Shown piece after piece: positions 10,801 through 20,240 of a stretch of DNA of 64,000 nucleotides. Position 1 is the stretch's first letter. The number at the start of each line of letters is the position of its first letter. Under the pieces are notes generated by a model, which was given only the letters and a program-made list of their open reading frames with translations, was not told the origin of the DNA and ran no database searches. The position numbers and the translations under genes are program-made. This DNA is from Thiomargarita sp. (lineage in GTDB: Bacteria; Pseudomonadota; Gammaproteobacteria; Beggiatoales; Beggiatoaceae), in contig DYNP01000009.1 in the NCBI GenBank assembly GCA_020721005.1, positions 2,127 to 66,126 on the forward strand, read 5' to 3'.

Positions 10801-13301
10801 GTGGTGCTTCCATCTGGAACATACAAGGGCCAAGTTGCTACACCAGCGGAATTGGTGTCCACCCCAAAGTCTGTGGCATGAGCACCGCTAAGCTGAGGAG
10901 TTCCCCCTTCAATCTTGAGCACACTGGAACCCACTTCTTGAATTTCCAAACTTTTGCGCACCGTTTGCCCTATGGGACTGTTGCCCAAATCCAAGCTACC
11001 ATTAACAGCTGGGTTAGAGGAATAGCCCGGTCCCACTGCTTCTAATCCGGTGCATCTGAGGGAATAAGTGGGAGTTGGGTTGTTGGGATCAGTGCTGGTC
11101 AACCGTAATTCGGCGGTATGCAATCCAATGTGGTCGGGAATACAGGTTACTGGGAATTTTTTGGATGCACCCCCATTGGCAATGTTGAGCGGAAAGGAAG
11201 TGGAACTCACAGAGAAGGCTGTGGCATGTTCACCAGTGATGGCAGGATCTGCCAGCTTGACTGTCAAGTTGACAGCCCCAGTCTCTTTAACTTCTAAATC
11301 TTTGGCAACACTGCCCCCTATAGCCTTGCTGCCAAAATCCACTGTTCCATTGGGACTGGGAGTGGAATCGTAGCCTGCGGTCAAACCTTCACAGGTTAAG
11401 GTGTAACTGGGATTGGGATAATTGGTGACTGAATCGACTGGAGTCCCTGCAATGTCTGTGTTCAGAAATTTCAGCGTGGCGCTGTGGAGACCCCCCGATT
11501 TCGGTTGACAGCGAACAGTAACCGCTACTTCAGGATCATGATCTTTTAAAACAACGGGAAAACTGGTGGGAGTCACTATGCTAAACCCTTGAGTTTCCAA
11601 ATCATTACTGGGATCCAGACTTACTTTAAGATCGGCATTGCCAACTTCTCGAATCCAAAAAGTATCTTCAAGAATTCCGCCCACTGCCACTGCTCCAAAG
11701 TTAAGAGTGCCTCCGGGAATGATAAAAAACGAGTCATAAAGAGGAGCCGTGTCATCGGTGGCGCTGCAAGTCAACTTATACTCGATTTTAGGTTGCTGAG
11801 GATCATTAGTGTCAAGAGTTACAGTTGCCGAGTAAGATTCCCCACTGGCTTGGGGCGTGCAAGTCAGCCCAATGGTGTCGGAACTGCCAGGGACCAGGTT
11901 GAATTCAATGGGAATAGTGACCATTGCAAAACCAGCGACTAAGGAATGACTGACTTTCACATTCAGGTCTTGATTGCCTTGGTTAGTGAAGCTGATAGTT
12001 TTACTGATCGATTGCCCGGGCTTGGCGCTGCCAAAGACCACATCGGTATAACTGGGAGTGAGGACAATTTTAGGTGCCAGTCCCTCACAAATTAAAGGAT
12101 ATTCGACAGTCAGCTGGGTAGGATCATTGGTGGTCAGCACCAGTTTGGTTTTGCGTTCCCCACCTGCTTTGGGAGTGCATTGTAAGTTGAGAACCTGACT
12201 TTGCCCGTTGTCGAGCGTAAATGAAGTTGGAGAAACTGTAAAATCGCCTTTGTTGCCGCCGGAAAGACTGGCCGCAATTTGCAATTGAGCCGAATTGTTA
12301 TTGTTAATCACCAAACTGTTATTAGTTAGGGTGCTATTGACTGCTGTCTCACCAAAATCGATAGAGCTTCCCTTGGTCAAACTGGCAGTGTAAGTGGCGG
12401 CCACTCCTTCACAAGTCAAAGGAAAAGTGAGAATTGGGACTGCATCCACATTGGTGCTGACCACCAAATTGGCAGTCAAGGTGCCAGCAATTTTGGGCGT
12501 ACAGGCCACGGTAAACGTGGCTTTTTGTCCCGGGGAAATGGCCAAAGGAAATTGGGCATTGGTGGGCTCAGTGCGTTGAAAATAGGCGGCATGGGTGCCG
12601 CTGACTTCAGCGGAATAAATGATCAATTGATCAACGGTCCCAGTCTGAGCTGTGAGTTCAAAAGAGGTGGTCCCCGTCATATACAAGGCAATTGGAGTCC
12701 CAAAATTAAGAGGACTGCCAGTGGTGGGACTGATGCCTGCATCCGAAGTGCGTTGGTAATAGAGACACCATTTGACCAGTGTGCCAGAAATTGTGTTGAG
12801 CGCAGTTAAGTCCTTAACCTGGAGTTGCCAAGAGCCTGCCAGATCCAGGTCGTTAAAAGCACCAAACGAACCAATGGGTTTATAATAGGTGGGACTTAAT
12901 TCATAAGCAGGGTCTGCCTTTTGACAATCATTTTCTGCTGAGAGACTTCCATGATCGGCAAGGTGAAGTTGGAAATTTTTACCAACACAGCCCTCTGAAT
13001 CTGCGGGATGTCCTGGACGATCCAGCAGAGTGATGGTGGTACCATTGGGGTGTTGTAACTGTATTTGTAATTCCCCCACATGCTGATGTTGTACCTCAAT
13101 GAATGCACCCAGCCCCTTGATTTTACCCTGCTCAGTCAGGGATAAAGGAGCGCTGATGCCAGTTGAATCGTTATTGGGAATGGTGACTTGAGAGGAAGTG
13201 CATTGTTCCCCTAGAGTTATTGCAGGGAGAGAATCACTGAAGGAAGTGAGTAGGATTGGTAAAATGGTAATCAGGAGAAAGCGTAGAGGATGACAATTCA
13301 T
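7857..13301 (-). CDS. Giant secreted protein with P-domain, Ig-like repeats and beta-propeller-like C-terminus
   Basis: 1814 residues; GAGG five bases before the ATG supports the start. Signal peptide about 1-27. Residues about 30-190 resemble the proprotein-convertase P/Homo B beta-sandwich (L...G....W.L.V.D). Six Ig-like ASPM/SPD-2/Hydin (choice-of-anchor D-like) repeats follow to about residue 880, each starting .h.FG....G and ending .L.C.G. Next come one InlB-like repeat (GSGTGAVTS...FDGWGG), a Pro/Glu/Ser/Thr-rich linker of about 200 residues, a region of short ISN/LSGTV.NQG-type repeats (beta-helix-like, about 1200-1340), an acidic linker, a module ending FVGYRL....FYN..PLHFFV, and a C-terminal segment (about 1560-1810) with propeller-like WSKDGKKLYAS strands. 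No catalytic residues are evident. It is probably a surface adhesin or matrix protein. Confidence 0.85.
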   Translation of the reverse strand: MNCHPLRFLLITILPILLTSFSDSLPAITLGEQCTSSQVTIPNNDSTGISAPLSLTEQGKIKGLGAFIEVQHQHVGELQIQLQHPNGTTITLLDRPGHPADSEGCVGKNFQLHLADHGSLSAENDCQKADPAYELSPTYYKPIGSFGAFNDLDLAGSWQLQVKDLTALNTISGTLVKWCLYYQRTSDAGISPTTGSPLNFGTPIALYMTGTTSFELTAQTGTVDQLIIYSAEVSGTHAAYFQRTEPTNAQFPLAISPGQKATFTVACTPKIAGTLTANLVVSTNVDAVPILTFPLTCEGVAATYTASLTKGSSIDFGETAVNSTLTNNSLVINNNNSAQLQIAASLSGGNKGDFTVSPTSFTLDNGQSQVLNLQCTPKAGGERKTKLVLTTNDPTQLTVEYPLICEGLAPKIVLTPSYTDVVFGSAKPGQSISKTISFTNQGNQDLNVKVSHSLVAGFAMVTIPIEFNLVPGSSDTIGLTCTPQASGESYSATVTLDTNDPQQPKIEYKLTCSATDDTAPLYDSFFIIPGGTLNFGAVAVGGILEDTFWIREVGNADLKVSLDPSNDLETQGFSIVTPTSFPVVLKDHDPEVAVTVRCQPKSGGLHSATLKFLNTDIAGTPVDSVTNYPNPSYTLTCEGLTAGYDSTPSPNGTVDFGSKAIGGSVAKDLEVKETGAVNLTVKLADPAITGEHATAFSVSSTSFPLNIANGGASKKFPVTCIPDHIGLHTAELRLTSTDPNNPTPTYSLRCTGLEAVGPGYSSNPAVNGSLDLGNSPIGQTVRKSLEIQEVGSSVLKIEGGTPQLSGAHATDFGVDTNSAGVATWPLYVPDGSTTAAPIRVEITCTPSALGIRTATLTLGTNDSRYPNPQYTLTCGGDPVVAPTQTTPPAQTTSPIQTVPASVLEPNQLFIQVKGSGTGAVTSTPKLVNCQTQNYSCQYSFATVQQFELLAKPAADSQFDGWGGHTSCANGNPRVAGSVLCIAYFNLLPPEETASPADTVPIDEPLTSTTDDSPTPATLEVEPVAVETGVPQVPVEIDPVPTSPENTSTSPIADDSPAEIGQAVVEPEGNSPISSEEQSMEEVGQLELPEDTEIVDNDPEAQHSQPIETVSELPVQTSSDSAQDLPVNSNVGTVDVATVEESDDEEESVPACPSTGMMDWVCNYQQAAAYDLMVTSQGNISNVILSGTVSNQGWISNAIVQPNTLLTGGTLSGYIENQGILSNFLFRGALLQGGLLEGEITVNNPMGGIIHDVHLAAGTSVVGGQLKGRIEGDPKAPAHLSKLRILPNTYLAHVILAVDVELPKQFTLGPGVQFVKVFGKPGSDEGMVQNPSDQGETQNNEDELETANEESSVSDDFEVEPGNDLNEVGITESAAPQVWLVEEEEDLESLESMADSFEPSSTTGIGLTVEGELVATQADFVPEILSVNGNLGNHALLFPDQAKDLNLQVQLQVDPAHVGNAAELLVMVHYQHRSESLYYSKVGESWWPWEYTMSEAPATKVYSRLPASLTVPIFQGDLSAYQGEFTVFVGYRLTGEQTLFYNGNSPLHFFVNLAPEKCLLYALHDGQLNNSQFLKIDLSEDLAGNLQALGPVYKGHDIESMTLHPANPDVLYAASGDDARIKGEKVSSGIIYTVNRKTGALTKVGVSGFEQVAALSFNPVDKTLWGWGKTSKLKGVGKWSGLILIDAKTGKASPFQQFDINKYDMGDITWSKDGKKLYASSSRENIIWVYDRASQTIEKACENVTEGRIEALDAQPNGILLLGSNSRQNYTSIMAFDPSTCEIVKSQDYRNARYDDIEAIVWPAAECNDQSWLNP

Positions 13302-13599
13302 AGTAACCTCGTGAATTTATACCCGTTTAAAATGAGGTACGTTTAATAATTGTGGGCTAATGAGAAATTAACAATTTTAATTATAGCGGAGAAAAATTGA
13401 ACTCGACAAGTTAAACTTCAAGAATTGTGTAAAACTCTGAGTATCCCCTGAATTCTCGAAAAAATTTGTTCTTCTGACGCTGATTTATCAACAAGTAGGC
13501 TGGAAACTTGACGAGTAACAGATTGATTAAGGAAGGTAATCAACAACCTGCCTTCAGAAAAAAAGAGGATTGTTGAAAAATATGTCCAGGGAAATTTAA
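13302..13599. other. Intergenic spacer
   Basis: About 300 bases between rnpB and the giant gene, both on the minus strand. I see no gene. A run of seven T on the minus strand near 13560-13567, just beyond the rnpB 3' end, could help end its transcript. Promoter elements for the giant gene must lie here but are not clear. Confidence 0.4.
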
Positions 13600-13988
13600 G
13601 GTGGGAGTGAATCTATAAGCCGGGTTCTGTAAATAACTCAAAAAGTTACTGGCAATCATTCATCTGGGATGTTTGTCACCAAACACCTCGAGCGACCTAC
13701 CCAAGCGCAATGTGGGCCCCATTTGCCAATTTTTAACTACAATTGACTGCACTTCTATTTGGTCTTGCTTCAAGTGGGGTTTACCCTGCCATCAATGTTG
13801 CCACTGATGCGGTGTGCTCTTACCACACCATTTCACCCTTACCTCCCTAAAATCAAAGAGGCGGTGTATTTTCTGTGGCACTTTCCATAGGCTCACGCCT
13901 CCCAGGCGTTACCTGGCACTCGGCCCTATGAAGCCCGGACTTTCCTCCATCCTAAATCAGGACAGCGATTGCCCAATTCACTCCCGAT
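13600..13988 (-). ncRNA. rnpB: RNase P RNA (class A)
   Basis: The catalytic RNA of ribonuclease P, which matures tRNA 5' ends. Read on the minus strand, the terminal P1 helix is a perfect 10-bp pairing (GGGAGTGAAT at 13985-13976 with ATTCACTCCC at 13612-13603). Between them lie the universally conserved blocks in the right order: GAGGAAAGTCCGGGCT, CAGGTAACGCCTGG, GTAAGGGTGAAA, GGTAAGAGCACACCGC, GGCAGGGTAAACCCC, AAGCAAGACCAAATAG, the GGGTAGG...CTCGAG.. block and GATGAATGATTGCC, ending in ACAGAACCCGGCTTATA. The length of about 385 nt matches the bacterial ancestral type. Ends are given to within a few bases. Confidence 0.97.
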
Positions 13989-13992
13989 CAAC

Positions 13993-14021
13993 AGTGTAAC
14001 CAATCAACAATCACTTGGCAA
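13993..14021 (-). promoter_or_regulatory. Sigma70-type promoter of rnpB
   Basis: On the minus strand TTGCCA (14021-14016) and TACACT (13998-13993) are separated by exactly 17 bases, and the predicted start falls at the first base of the RNase P P1 helix region about 5-8 bases downstream. This is a near-consensus housekeeping promoter placed as expected for a constitutive stable RNA. Confidence 0.75.
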
Positions 14022-14188
14022 CTGATTTAATTATCTGATGAATTTAAAGAAAAATTAACTTCCTTCTGTTAGCTGTCTGAATCAGACATTTGCAAAATTA
14101 ATAGACCACTTGCAAAAGAAAATTAGGCAACCGCCTTATTGTTGCCCACCCCAATTCCAGCCATGCTATTCAAAGAGGGAAATCCCTG

Positions 14189-14617
14189 TTGGAGTGGAGG
14201 CTTTAGCCGGCCAGCCGTAAGCACCACTTAATACACACAATTTGCAATGGACCACCGCCGGCCGGCTAAAGCCTCCACTCCAAAGTACCTTAACTGAATA
14301 GTGGGTAATGGTAGGTCAGCCGTGTTGGAGTGGAGGTTTTAGCCGGTCAGCCGTGTTGGACTGGAGGCTTTAGCCGGTCAGCCGTAAGCATCACTTGATA
14401 CACACAATTTACAAGAGCCTACCGCCGGCCGGCTAAAGCCTCCACTCCAAGATACCTTAACTGAATAGTGGGTAATGGTAGGTCAGCCGTGTTGGAGTGG
14501 AGGCTTTAGCCGGTCAACCGTGTTGGACTGGAGGCTTTAGCCGGCCAGCCGTAAGCATCACTTGATACACACAATTTACAAGAGCCTACCGCTGACCGGC
14601 TAAATCCTCCACTCCAA
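14189..14617. repeat. Three tandem copies of a palindromic GGAGTGGAGGCTTTAGCCGG element
   Basis: Copies at about 14189-14283, 14356-14450 and 14523-14617; the last two are exactly 167 bases apart. Each has ends reading GGAGTGGAGGCTTTAGCCGG and its reverse complement around a 45-55 base centre with short ACACACAATTT tracts. Additional half copies lie between them. The same family recurs at 35.4-35.7 kb and 45.4-45.8 kb. The perfect dyads would fold into long hairpins, as in REP/MITE-type elements. This stretch fills the gap between the OGT-like gene and rnpB and holds no gene. Confidence 0.85.
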
Positions 14618-14709
14618 GATACCTTAGCTTCTACTCCAAGGTCCCTTTGCAAGAGGTCTACTATTTCCCTTCTCATCACAAAGAAAAGCAAAAAACTACC
14701 CTCAATTTC

Positions 14710-16914
14710 TCATTTACCCTTTTTGGAGGTAGAGAATTGTCCCATCCAATTTTGCCACATTTGCCAATAATGTTTCTCCAATTGCTGCGTAAATCCTTTC
14801 CCGTCCATCAAGGAAGAATTTTGCATGCGTTCCCGAATCTTTGTACGAAATTCCTGTAGGTATTCGAAATCATTGGCTAATTCGATATGGATTTTCACAT
14901 AATCTTCCGGAGAATCAGTAATCAAACGCTTCAATTCCAAGGCTGACAAAATACTCAGTCCCATACGAGAAGCATGAGTTTTGCCCACCAAAGTAACCAC
15001 TGGTAACCCCATCCACAAACACTCACAAGTGGTCGTCGCCCCATTATAGGGATAAGTGTCCAAGGCAATATCTGCCGCCTGACAGTAAAATCCCAAGTGA
15101 TTTTCCAATTCCGATAAAAAAGCGGAAAATAACAATCGATCTTCGGCAATGCCATGAGACATAAAATAATTCTTTACAGTTTCTCGAATGGGCAGATCTT
15201 CCATGGCCCGAGCTTTAATCAACAACTTAGAATTGGGAACTGATTTAAGTATCTGAATCCATAAGACTAAAATCTGCTCAGTTAATTTTGGATAATTGTT
15301 GAAGGAACCAAAAGTAATATATCCGTTTTCCAAAGCGGGTAGGTTGGGAATGGATAAATCATAACTGCTTTGAGCGGGTTCGTAACAAAAATAACTGTGA
15401 GGCATTCTGATGGGAATTTCGGTACTAAATTGAGCAGATATTTCTTCCGGATCAGCATAGGAATCTGTAATCCGATAATCAAAAACTTCTAAACCTGTGG
15501 TCCCCGGATAACCCAAATAAGTTACTTGAATGGGCGCTGGTTTTCTGGAAAAAATCAAAATCCGATTGTTACCACTGTGACCCATCAGATCAACTAAGAT
15601 ATCAATTTTTTGGGCACGAATATGCTCTGCAATCTCTTCATCAGATAATCGTGTACAATTCACCCAATGATCTAAGAGACTTTGTAACTTCTCAGTGGTT
15701 TCATCTTCATGCTTACTCAAAGAATAACCATAACTTTCAATCTGTTGACGATCATGATGGGCCAGAATTGAGCTCATAAAATAGGACACGGAATGCCGGT
15801 AAAGATCGGCACTCAGATAGGCAACTTTTAACTTTTTCTTAGGTTTGGGACGAGGAAACGGGCGAATTGTGGAACGCAATGGCAAACTGTGTTGTTGATT
15901 AAACAGTTGATGTTCCAAAAAGAGAGTTTTTAAATCATGAGCGTCCACATATTGCAAAGTAAACAATAAGTTACTGTGAGCTCTCGGAAAGTTAGGTTCA
16001 ATGGATAAAGCTTGGCGCAGTTGAGTTAAAACTTGGGTAATATGGCCGCTGGCCCAAGAAACATTGGCTAAATCGGCATAAACACCTGCAAAATTGGGTC
16101 TCAACTCCAATACCCGTTGATAACAGGCAGCCGAGGCAGTGAATTGATTTTGTTTAAAAAGTACCTTGGCCATGTTGAAATAAGCATCTGCAAAATGGGG
16201 ATCTAACGCCAAAGCTTTTTGTAAGTAAAATAAGGCGCTGGAAGATTCTCCTATCTCAGATAAAATAAGTCCCAGATTGGAATAGGCATCAGTTAATTTA
16301 GGATCCAATTCGATGGCTTTTTGAAAATGAGTAATGGCTTCTTTTGCTTTTTCTTGCTTACCAAACAGGCTGCCCAATATATTGTGTAAATTGGCATGAT
16401 GAGAATTAAGAGTGATGGCTGTTTGAAGATGAATTTCTGCCGCATCTAGATCATTTTGTTGATACAATAAATTGCCAAGTTGGTAATGGGCTTCAAAATA
16501 TTGAGGATTCAAGCGCAAGGCTTGACGATAGTACTTTTTGGCCTCATCCATTTGCTGGTTGGCCACAGCGAGGTTACCCAAATTGTGGTAAGGTTCCGAG
16601 TATTTGGGATCCAATTGTAAAGCCCGTTGATAACAGCGGGTGGCAGGCTCAGTTTGTTGTAAGGCTTGCAATACGTTACCTAAATTATTATAATAGCTGG
16701 CAACTTCTGGAGTGATTTGAATGGCTTTTTGAATAAGATCAAGGGCCACTGAATAGTGTTGACGTTGGTAAGCAATCACTCCCAATAGGTGTAAAGCATC
16801 GGGTTGGGCAGGGTTTTGCTGCAGAAGTTGTTGATACAAAGTTGCAGCTTCGTCCAGTTGTCCTTGTTGATGGTGTTGGACCGCTTGTTGTAATAGGTTC
16901 AAAAGAGAAGACAT
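14710..16914 (-). CDS. TPR-repeat O-GlcNAc-transferase-like glycosyltransferase (GT41)
   Basis: 734 residues, soluble. About nine to ten tetratricopeptide repeats fill residues 5-335 (repeating A...LG.....G....A...Y..AL.L.P). The C-terminal half (about 355-725) is the SPINDLY/OGT catalytic region: LKVAYLSADLYRHSV, the active-site-type LMGHSGNNR near residue 440, KPAPIQVTYLGYPGTTG, ITFGSFNNYPKLT and YNGATTTCECLWMGLPVV. Such enzymes transfer a sugar from a nucleotide donor, usually UDP-GlcNAc, to Ser/Thr of proteins; bacterial members may glycosylate surface or flagellar proteins. The target here is unknown; nearby giant secreted proteins are candidates by proximity only. It is divergent from the small gene at 16959, 45 bases away. 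Confidence 0.9.
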   Translation of the reverse strand: MSSLLNLLQQAVQHHQQGQLDEAATLYQQLLQQNPAQPDALHLLGVIAYQRQHYSVALDLIQKAIQITPEVASYYNNLGNVLQALQQTEPATRCYQRALQLDPKYSEPYHNLGNLAVANQQMDEAKKYYRQALRLNPQYFEAHYQLGNLLYQQNDLDAAEIHLQTAITLNSHHANLHNILGSLFGKQEKAKEAITHFQKAIELDPKLTDAYSNLGLILSEIGESSSALFYLQKALALDPHFADAYFNMAKVLFKQNQFTASAACYQRVLELRPNFAGVYADLANVSWASGHITQVLTQLRQALSIEPNFPRAHSNLLFTLQYVDAHDLKTLFLEHQLFNQQHSLPLRSTIRPFPRPKPKKKLKVAYLSADLYRHSVSYFMSSILAHHDRQQIESYGYSLSKHEDETTEKLQSLLDHWVNCTRLSDEEIAEHIRAQKIDILVDLMGHSGNNRILIFSRKPAPIQVTYLGYPGTTGLEVFDYRITDSYADPEEISAQFSTEIPIRMPHSYFCYEPAQSSYDLSIPNLPALENGYITFGSFNNYPKLTEQILVLWIQILKSVPNSKLLIKARAMEDLPIRETVKNYFMSHGIAEDRLLFSAFLSELENHLGFYCQAADIALDTYPYNGATTTCECLWMGLPVVTLVGKTHASRMGLSILSALELKRLITDSPEDYVKIHIELANDFEYLQEFRTKIRERMQNSSLMDGKGFTQQLEKHYWQMWQNWMGQFSTSKKGK

Positions 16915-16958
16915 AGTGGGTTATTTGTTAATTAATTGTATGATAATAAAGGTAATTT

Positions 16959-17207
16959 ATGACGAGTGAGAATGAATTTACAAATGCAGAAAAGGAAATT
17001 TTAACTGAGCGGTTTGCGGTCATTTACGCTCCCAAACGTCAGAGAGAACGATTCCCGGAGAATTGTGTGCAGTTGGTAAATACAGAGGAGGAGGCTTTAC
17101 AACTGGCCAATCCGGCTCAGCATTATCATGCTGCTAAAGTGATTGGTCCCTCTCGATCTTCTGAGGGTTTGAAATTGTATTATTTGCGACATTGGTTAAT
17201 GATCTAA
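16959..17207 (+). CDS. Small conserved-looking hypothetical protein
   Basis: 82 residues, hydrophilic with mixed charge, no signal or membrane segment. AAGG lies about 6 bases before the ATG and a TATGATAAT -10-like element just upstream, so the gene is probably real although isolated. It contains RFAVIYAPKRQRERFPENCV and ends in LKLYYLRHWLMI. I do not recognise a family. It is divergent from the glycosyltransferase gene with only 45 bases between, so the two may share a promoter region. Confidence 0.6.
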   Translation: MTSENEFTNAEKEILTERFAVIYAPKRQRERFPENCVQLVNTEEEALQLANPAQHYHAAKVIGPSRSSEGLKLYYLRHWLMI

Positions 17208-17264
17208 TTTGTTGTGAGGGCAAAATTGCTTTTAAGTGAAATCATGAGATTAACAAGTTGATTC

Positions 17265-20123
17265 TTAAGAGGAAATTTCTACTTTGGGAGAAGTTTCCAT
17301 CAATAATTGACGAATTTTCTTAGGGATGTGTTCCAAATCTCGAACAGGTTTGGTTTCCTGTTCGATGTAAAATAAGCAAGCATTGAGCATGTCATGATTC
17401 AAGTTGAGCAGGTAAAGATAATAATCTTGTTCCGTGATAGTGAAAGTTTCCGCAAATAGCAGGTGATAAATTCTCCCAATGGATTCTAAATCGTTCAGAC
17501 GTTCGTCAAAGAATTTAACTATTTGATCTGACAGGTATTTTTCTCCAGCATTGGACAACACTTCTAAAGCATTGCCCTGATTGGCGCGGCTTAAAGACAG
17601 TAGGCCACGACTGACTCTTTGGAAAAATTCTAAGTTTTTCTCAGAAGCAAAAGTGATAACAGTCAAGACGTGAAGCAGGTGATTTTCGGCAATTTCTTGT
17701 AAAATTTTGGTAACTAAATCATGGACTTTAGGATGGTGTTTTAGGGAATGATGAATGCGCAATATACCGTGAATTCCCACAAACTTTTTCAAAGCATATT
17801 CAGCATTGTGTCGCAATTGCTTTTTTTGTTCTTCCGTTAATTTTGAGTAAATAAGGGAGAGAATTTCAAATCGTTGTTGAACTGGCAATTCTTGTGAGAA
17901 AATCTGGGTGATCAGTATGGGTTTGCAGATGGTTAAACTGAGGCGCAACAGCTCTTTACTTTCATTGACTAAGGCACGGTCTTTGGCACCCAACAGTTGA
18001 ATGATTGGCATCCATTCGTCAATCGATTCTTCCAGTTGACATTCTTTAAGTGCTCGTAAAGCTACGCTTTTCATTTCTTTGTCGGGGGATTCTAAGGCAT
18101 GGAGTAAGCGGGTTTTATGGGGTTGTAGTTGCCCTTGTTGCATGCGGATGAAGGCGGTAAAGGCTGACAGTCTGACTTCGGTTTGAGCATGATCGAGGAA
18201 GGGGAGGACCAGGCTGACATAGTGTTTTTGGCGCAATTCTCCAAGCCCATAAAGGTATAATGACAAGTGATTGTCAGGTTGAGCAATGCGTTTTAGTAAT
18301 TTTTGTTCTATGGAGAATTTATCTTCGTACGATGGATGATTGTAGAGGTATAAACAGGCTTCTATAAAAACTGTGGCGTTGGAATGGGTTAATAATTTTT
18401 CAACTTGTTGATTGATATTGACATTTTTGAATTGGGATAGGTTTTTTAGGATCAGAGGAAGTACTTGTGGATCTTGTTCTCGTTTTAAGCTCTCGATGAG
18501 ATAGTTGATGTTTAGGTTGGATTGGGGCAGAGCGGCTAAGGTGTTGATACAGCGTTCTTTAATTTGTAGAGTTTGGGTACTCAACAGTAATTCTCCGACT
18601 TGATCAACAAAGTAACCCAATCTGAGAACGCGAATCATTTCGAGGGCAGCAATGATATGGTATTGGTCTGGGCTGCGTAATTTTTCTTCCAATACGTTTT
18701 TTAGGGCACTGCTGCGACTTCCCGATCGAATGTCTGCGTGGCGCCCAAATAGTTCTCGATTGAGCAGTCCAAATACGCCTTGGTTGTAGGCAGACCATTG
18801 GGGTAAGGCGACCAGTATGCCGAGTATTGAGACCAGTAATACACAAAGGGCGATAAGATAGCCTTGTTTTTCTTGGTCTAAGGCTCCAAAAAAGGAGTCT
18901 TCTTTGCCAGTGATGAGAATTAGAAAACTACCGGCTATTACTGTGGCTAAGGGGAAGACAATCCCGTTGAGGAAGGCTTTGTTGGTGCCCCATAAATTGG
19001 GGGGAATGGCGTTGAAAAGTAGGTTGTTAGCCGGGGTGCGCAAGGCGCCTCGCATTTCTTGGTTGATGAATTGGGTAAAAATTCCCAAAGCTAACATGAT
19101 AAGTTCGCTGCTGGGCAGTTCAATTTGGTTTTTTAGGTAGAAGAATAGGAATAAAGCGAGCGCTGCAAAGGAGGTTAAGGCTGGGTAGAGAATGTTGCTG
19201 GCACCAACGCCTAAACCAACGATAATTCGGGAAGTTAGAAAGAGTTGGATGAATAGCCAAGCCAGGTTGGCAAATACTTCATAGATGGCAAAGAAGGTGG
19301 CTCTTTGGGTGGCATTGGGAAACAGTTGAAAATAGATGATGGTTTGGTATTCGTATTCGAGTAATTTGTTGCCAATGACAAATAGCATGAGCCCCAATGA
19401 CATGAAAATCATGAGTTTGGAGTTGATGAGGTATCTGAAGGCGGTCAGGAGTTCTTTGAAGGGATTTTTGTGGGTTTTGGACTCAGATTTGCTGGCTCTT
19501 ACCGGGCTGAGACGCATGTTGATGGTTTGTAATAGGATAAAGGCGCCTAAACAGGACCATCCTAGGACGATGACCAGTTGTTGGGGTTGAAAATGGAAGA
19601 CATTGAGTAAGATAATCAAGGAGGTGCCTCCCAAAATGCCTCCGATGGGAATGCCGGCATTGATGACCGCAGTGAGGCGTTTGACCTGCACAGCAGTAAA
19701 ATAGGAGGCGATGACACTGCCCACGTGAATTGATATGAGAATGTAGAAAAAGAAGAAGCCAACAAAGAAGAAGGCATAGACCCATTGTAGTCCCCAATTT
19801 TTGGAGACGATGAAGAAGAATAGGATTTGTACAAGTACTGAAAATAGGGCAGTGGATAGGAAAAAGAAGCTTAGGATTGCAGCTCCACTGACTTTTTTGG
19901 TGTAATCAGCGTAAATGAGAGAGCCTACCATCACGGCCAAGTCAATGAGAATGAAAGTGAAAGGCAGGGTGTTTCCGCCGAGGTTTTGGACCAGTAAGGT
20001 CATACCAATGCTGCGGGCAAAGCTGGCTCCAAATGAGAAGACCAAAAGGACGAGAAAGAAGTAAAACACGCCATCCCATTCACTGGGTTTAATTGAGAGT
20101 AAGTTACCGAGAAAACGCGCCAT
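17265..20123 (-). CDS. MFS/nucleotide-carrier-like membrane protein with C-terminal HEAT repeats
   Basis: 952 residues. Residues about 15-440 hold about twelve hydrophobic helices laid out like the major facilitator/ATP:ADP-translocase (Npt/TLC) superfamily, beginning LLSIKPSEWDGVFYFFLVL. From about 470 the protein is a soluble alpha-helical array of HEAT-like repeats (for example HAQTEVRLSAFTAFIRMQQ, KEMKSVALRALKECQ) to the end. The transport substrate cannot be read from sequence; adenine nucleotide exchange is one possibility and a non-transport scaffold another. The cyclic-nucleotide-binding gene lies 117 bases upstream on the same strand. Transporter plus HEAT plus cNMP-binding modules suggests second-messenger gating (inference). 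Confidence 0.7.
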   Translation of the reverse strand: MARFLGNLLSIKPSEWDGVFYFFLVLLVFSFGASFARSIGMTLLVQNLGGNTLPFTFILIDLAVMVGSLIYADYTKKVSGAAILSFFFLSTALFSVLVQILFFFIVSKNWGLQWVYAFFFVGFFFFYILISIHVGSVIASYFTAVQVKRLTAVINAGIPIGGILGGTSLIILLNVFHFQPQQLVIVLGWSCLGAFILLQTINMRLSPVRASKSESKTHKNPFKELLTAFRYLINSKLMIFMSLGLMLFVIGNKLLEYEYQTIIYFQLFPNATQRATFFAIYEVFANLAWLFIQLFLTSRIIVGLGVGASNILYPALTSFAALALFLFFYLKNQIELPSSELIMLALGIFTQFINQEMRGALRTPANNLLFNAIPPNLWGTNKAFLNGIVFPLATVIAGSFLILITGKEDSFFGALDQEKQGYLIALCVLLVSILGILVALPQWSAYNQGVFGLLNRELFGRHADIRSGSRSSALKNVLEEKLRSPDQYHIIAALEMIRVLRLGYFVDQVGELLLSTQTLQIKERCINTLAALPQSNLNINYLIESLKREQDPQVLPLILKNLSQFKNVNINQQVEKLLTHSNATVFIEACLYLYNHPSYEDKFSIEQKLLKRIAQPDNHLSLYLYGLGELRQKHYVSLVLPFLDHAQTEVRLSAFTAFIRMQQGQLQPHKTRLLHALESPDKEMKSVALRALKECQLEESIDEWMPIIQLLGAKDRALVNESKELLRLSLTICKPILITQIFSQELPVQQRFEILSLIYSKLTEEQKKQLRHNAEYALKKFVGIHGILRIHHSLKHHPKVHDLVTKILQEIAENHLLHVLTVITFASEKNLEFFQRVSRGLLSLSRANQGNALEVLSNAGEKYLSDQIVKFFDERLNDLESIGRIYHLLFAETFTITEQDYYLYLLNLNHDMLNACLFYIEQETKPVRDLEHIPKKIRQLLMETSPKVEISS

Positions 20124-20240
20124 TATGATTTATGTTGAGGCAAATTATGGAGAGGTAGGAAGGGGTCGGTTTGTTGTGTAAATGAGTTTTATGGTTCAAC
20201 AGTTGTCAGTTTCAAGAATTCAGAAGGTAAGCAGGACTGT

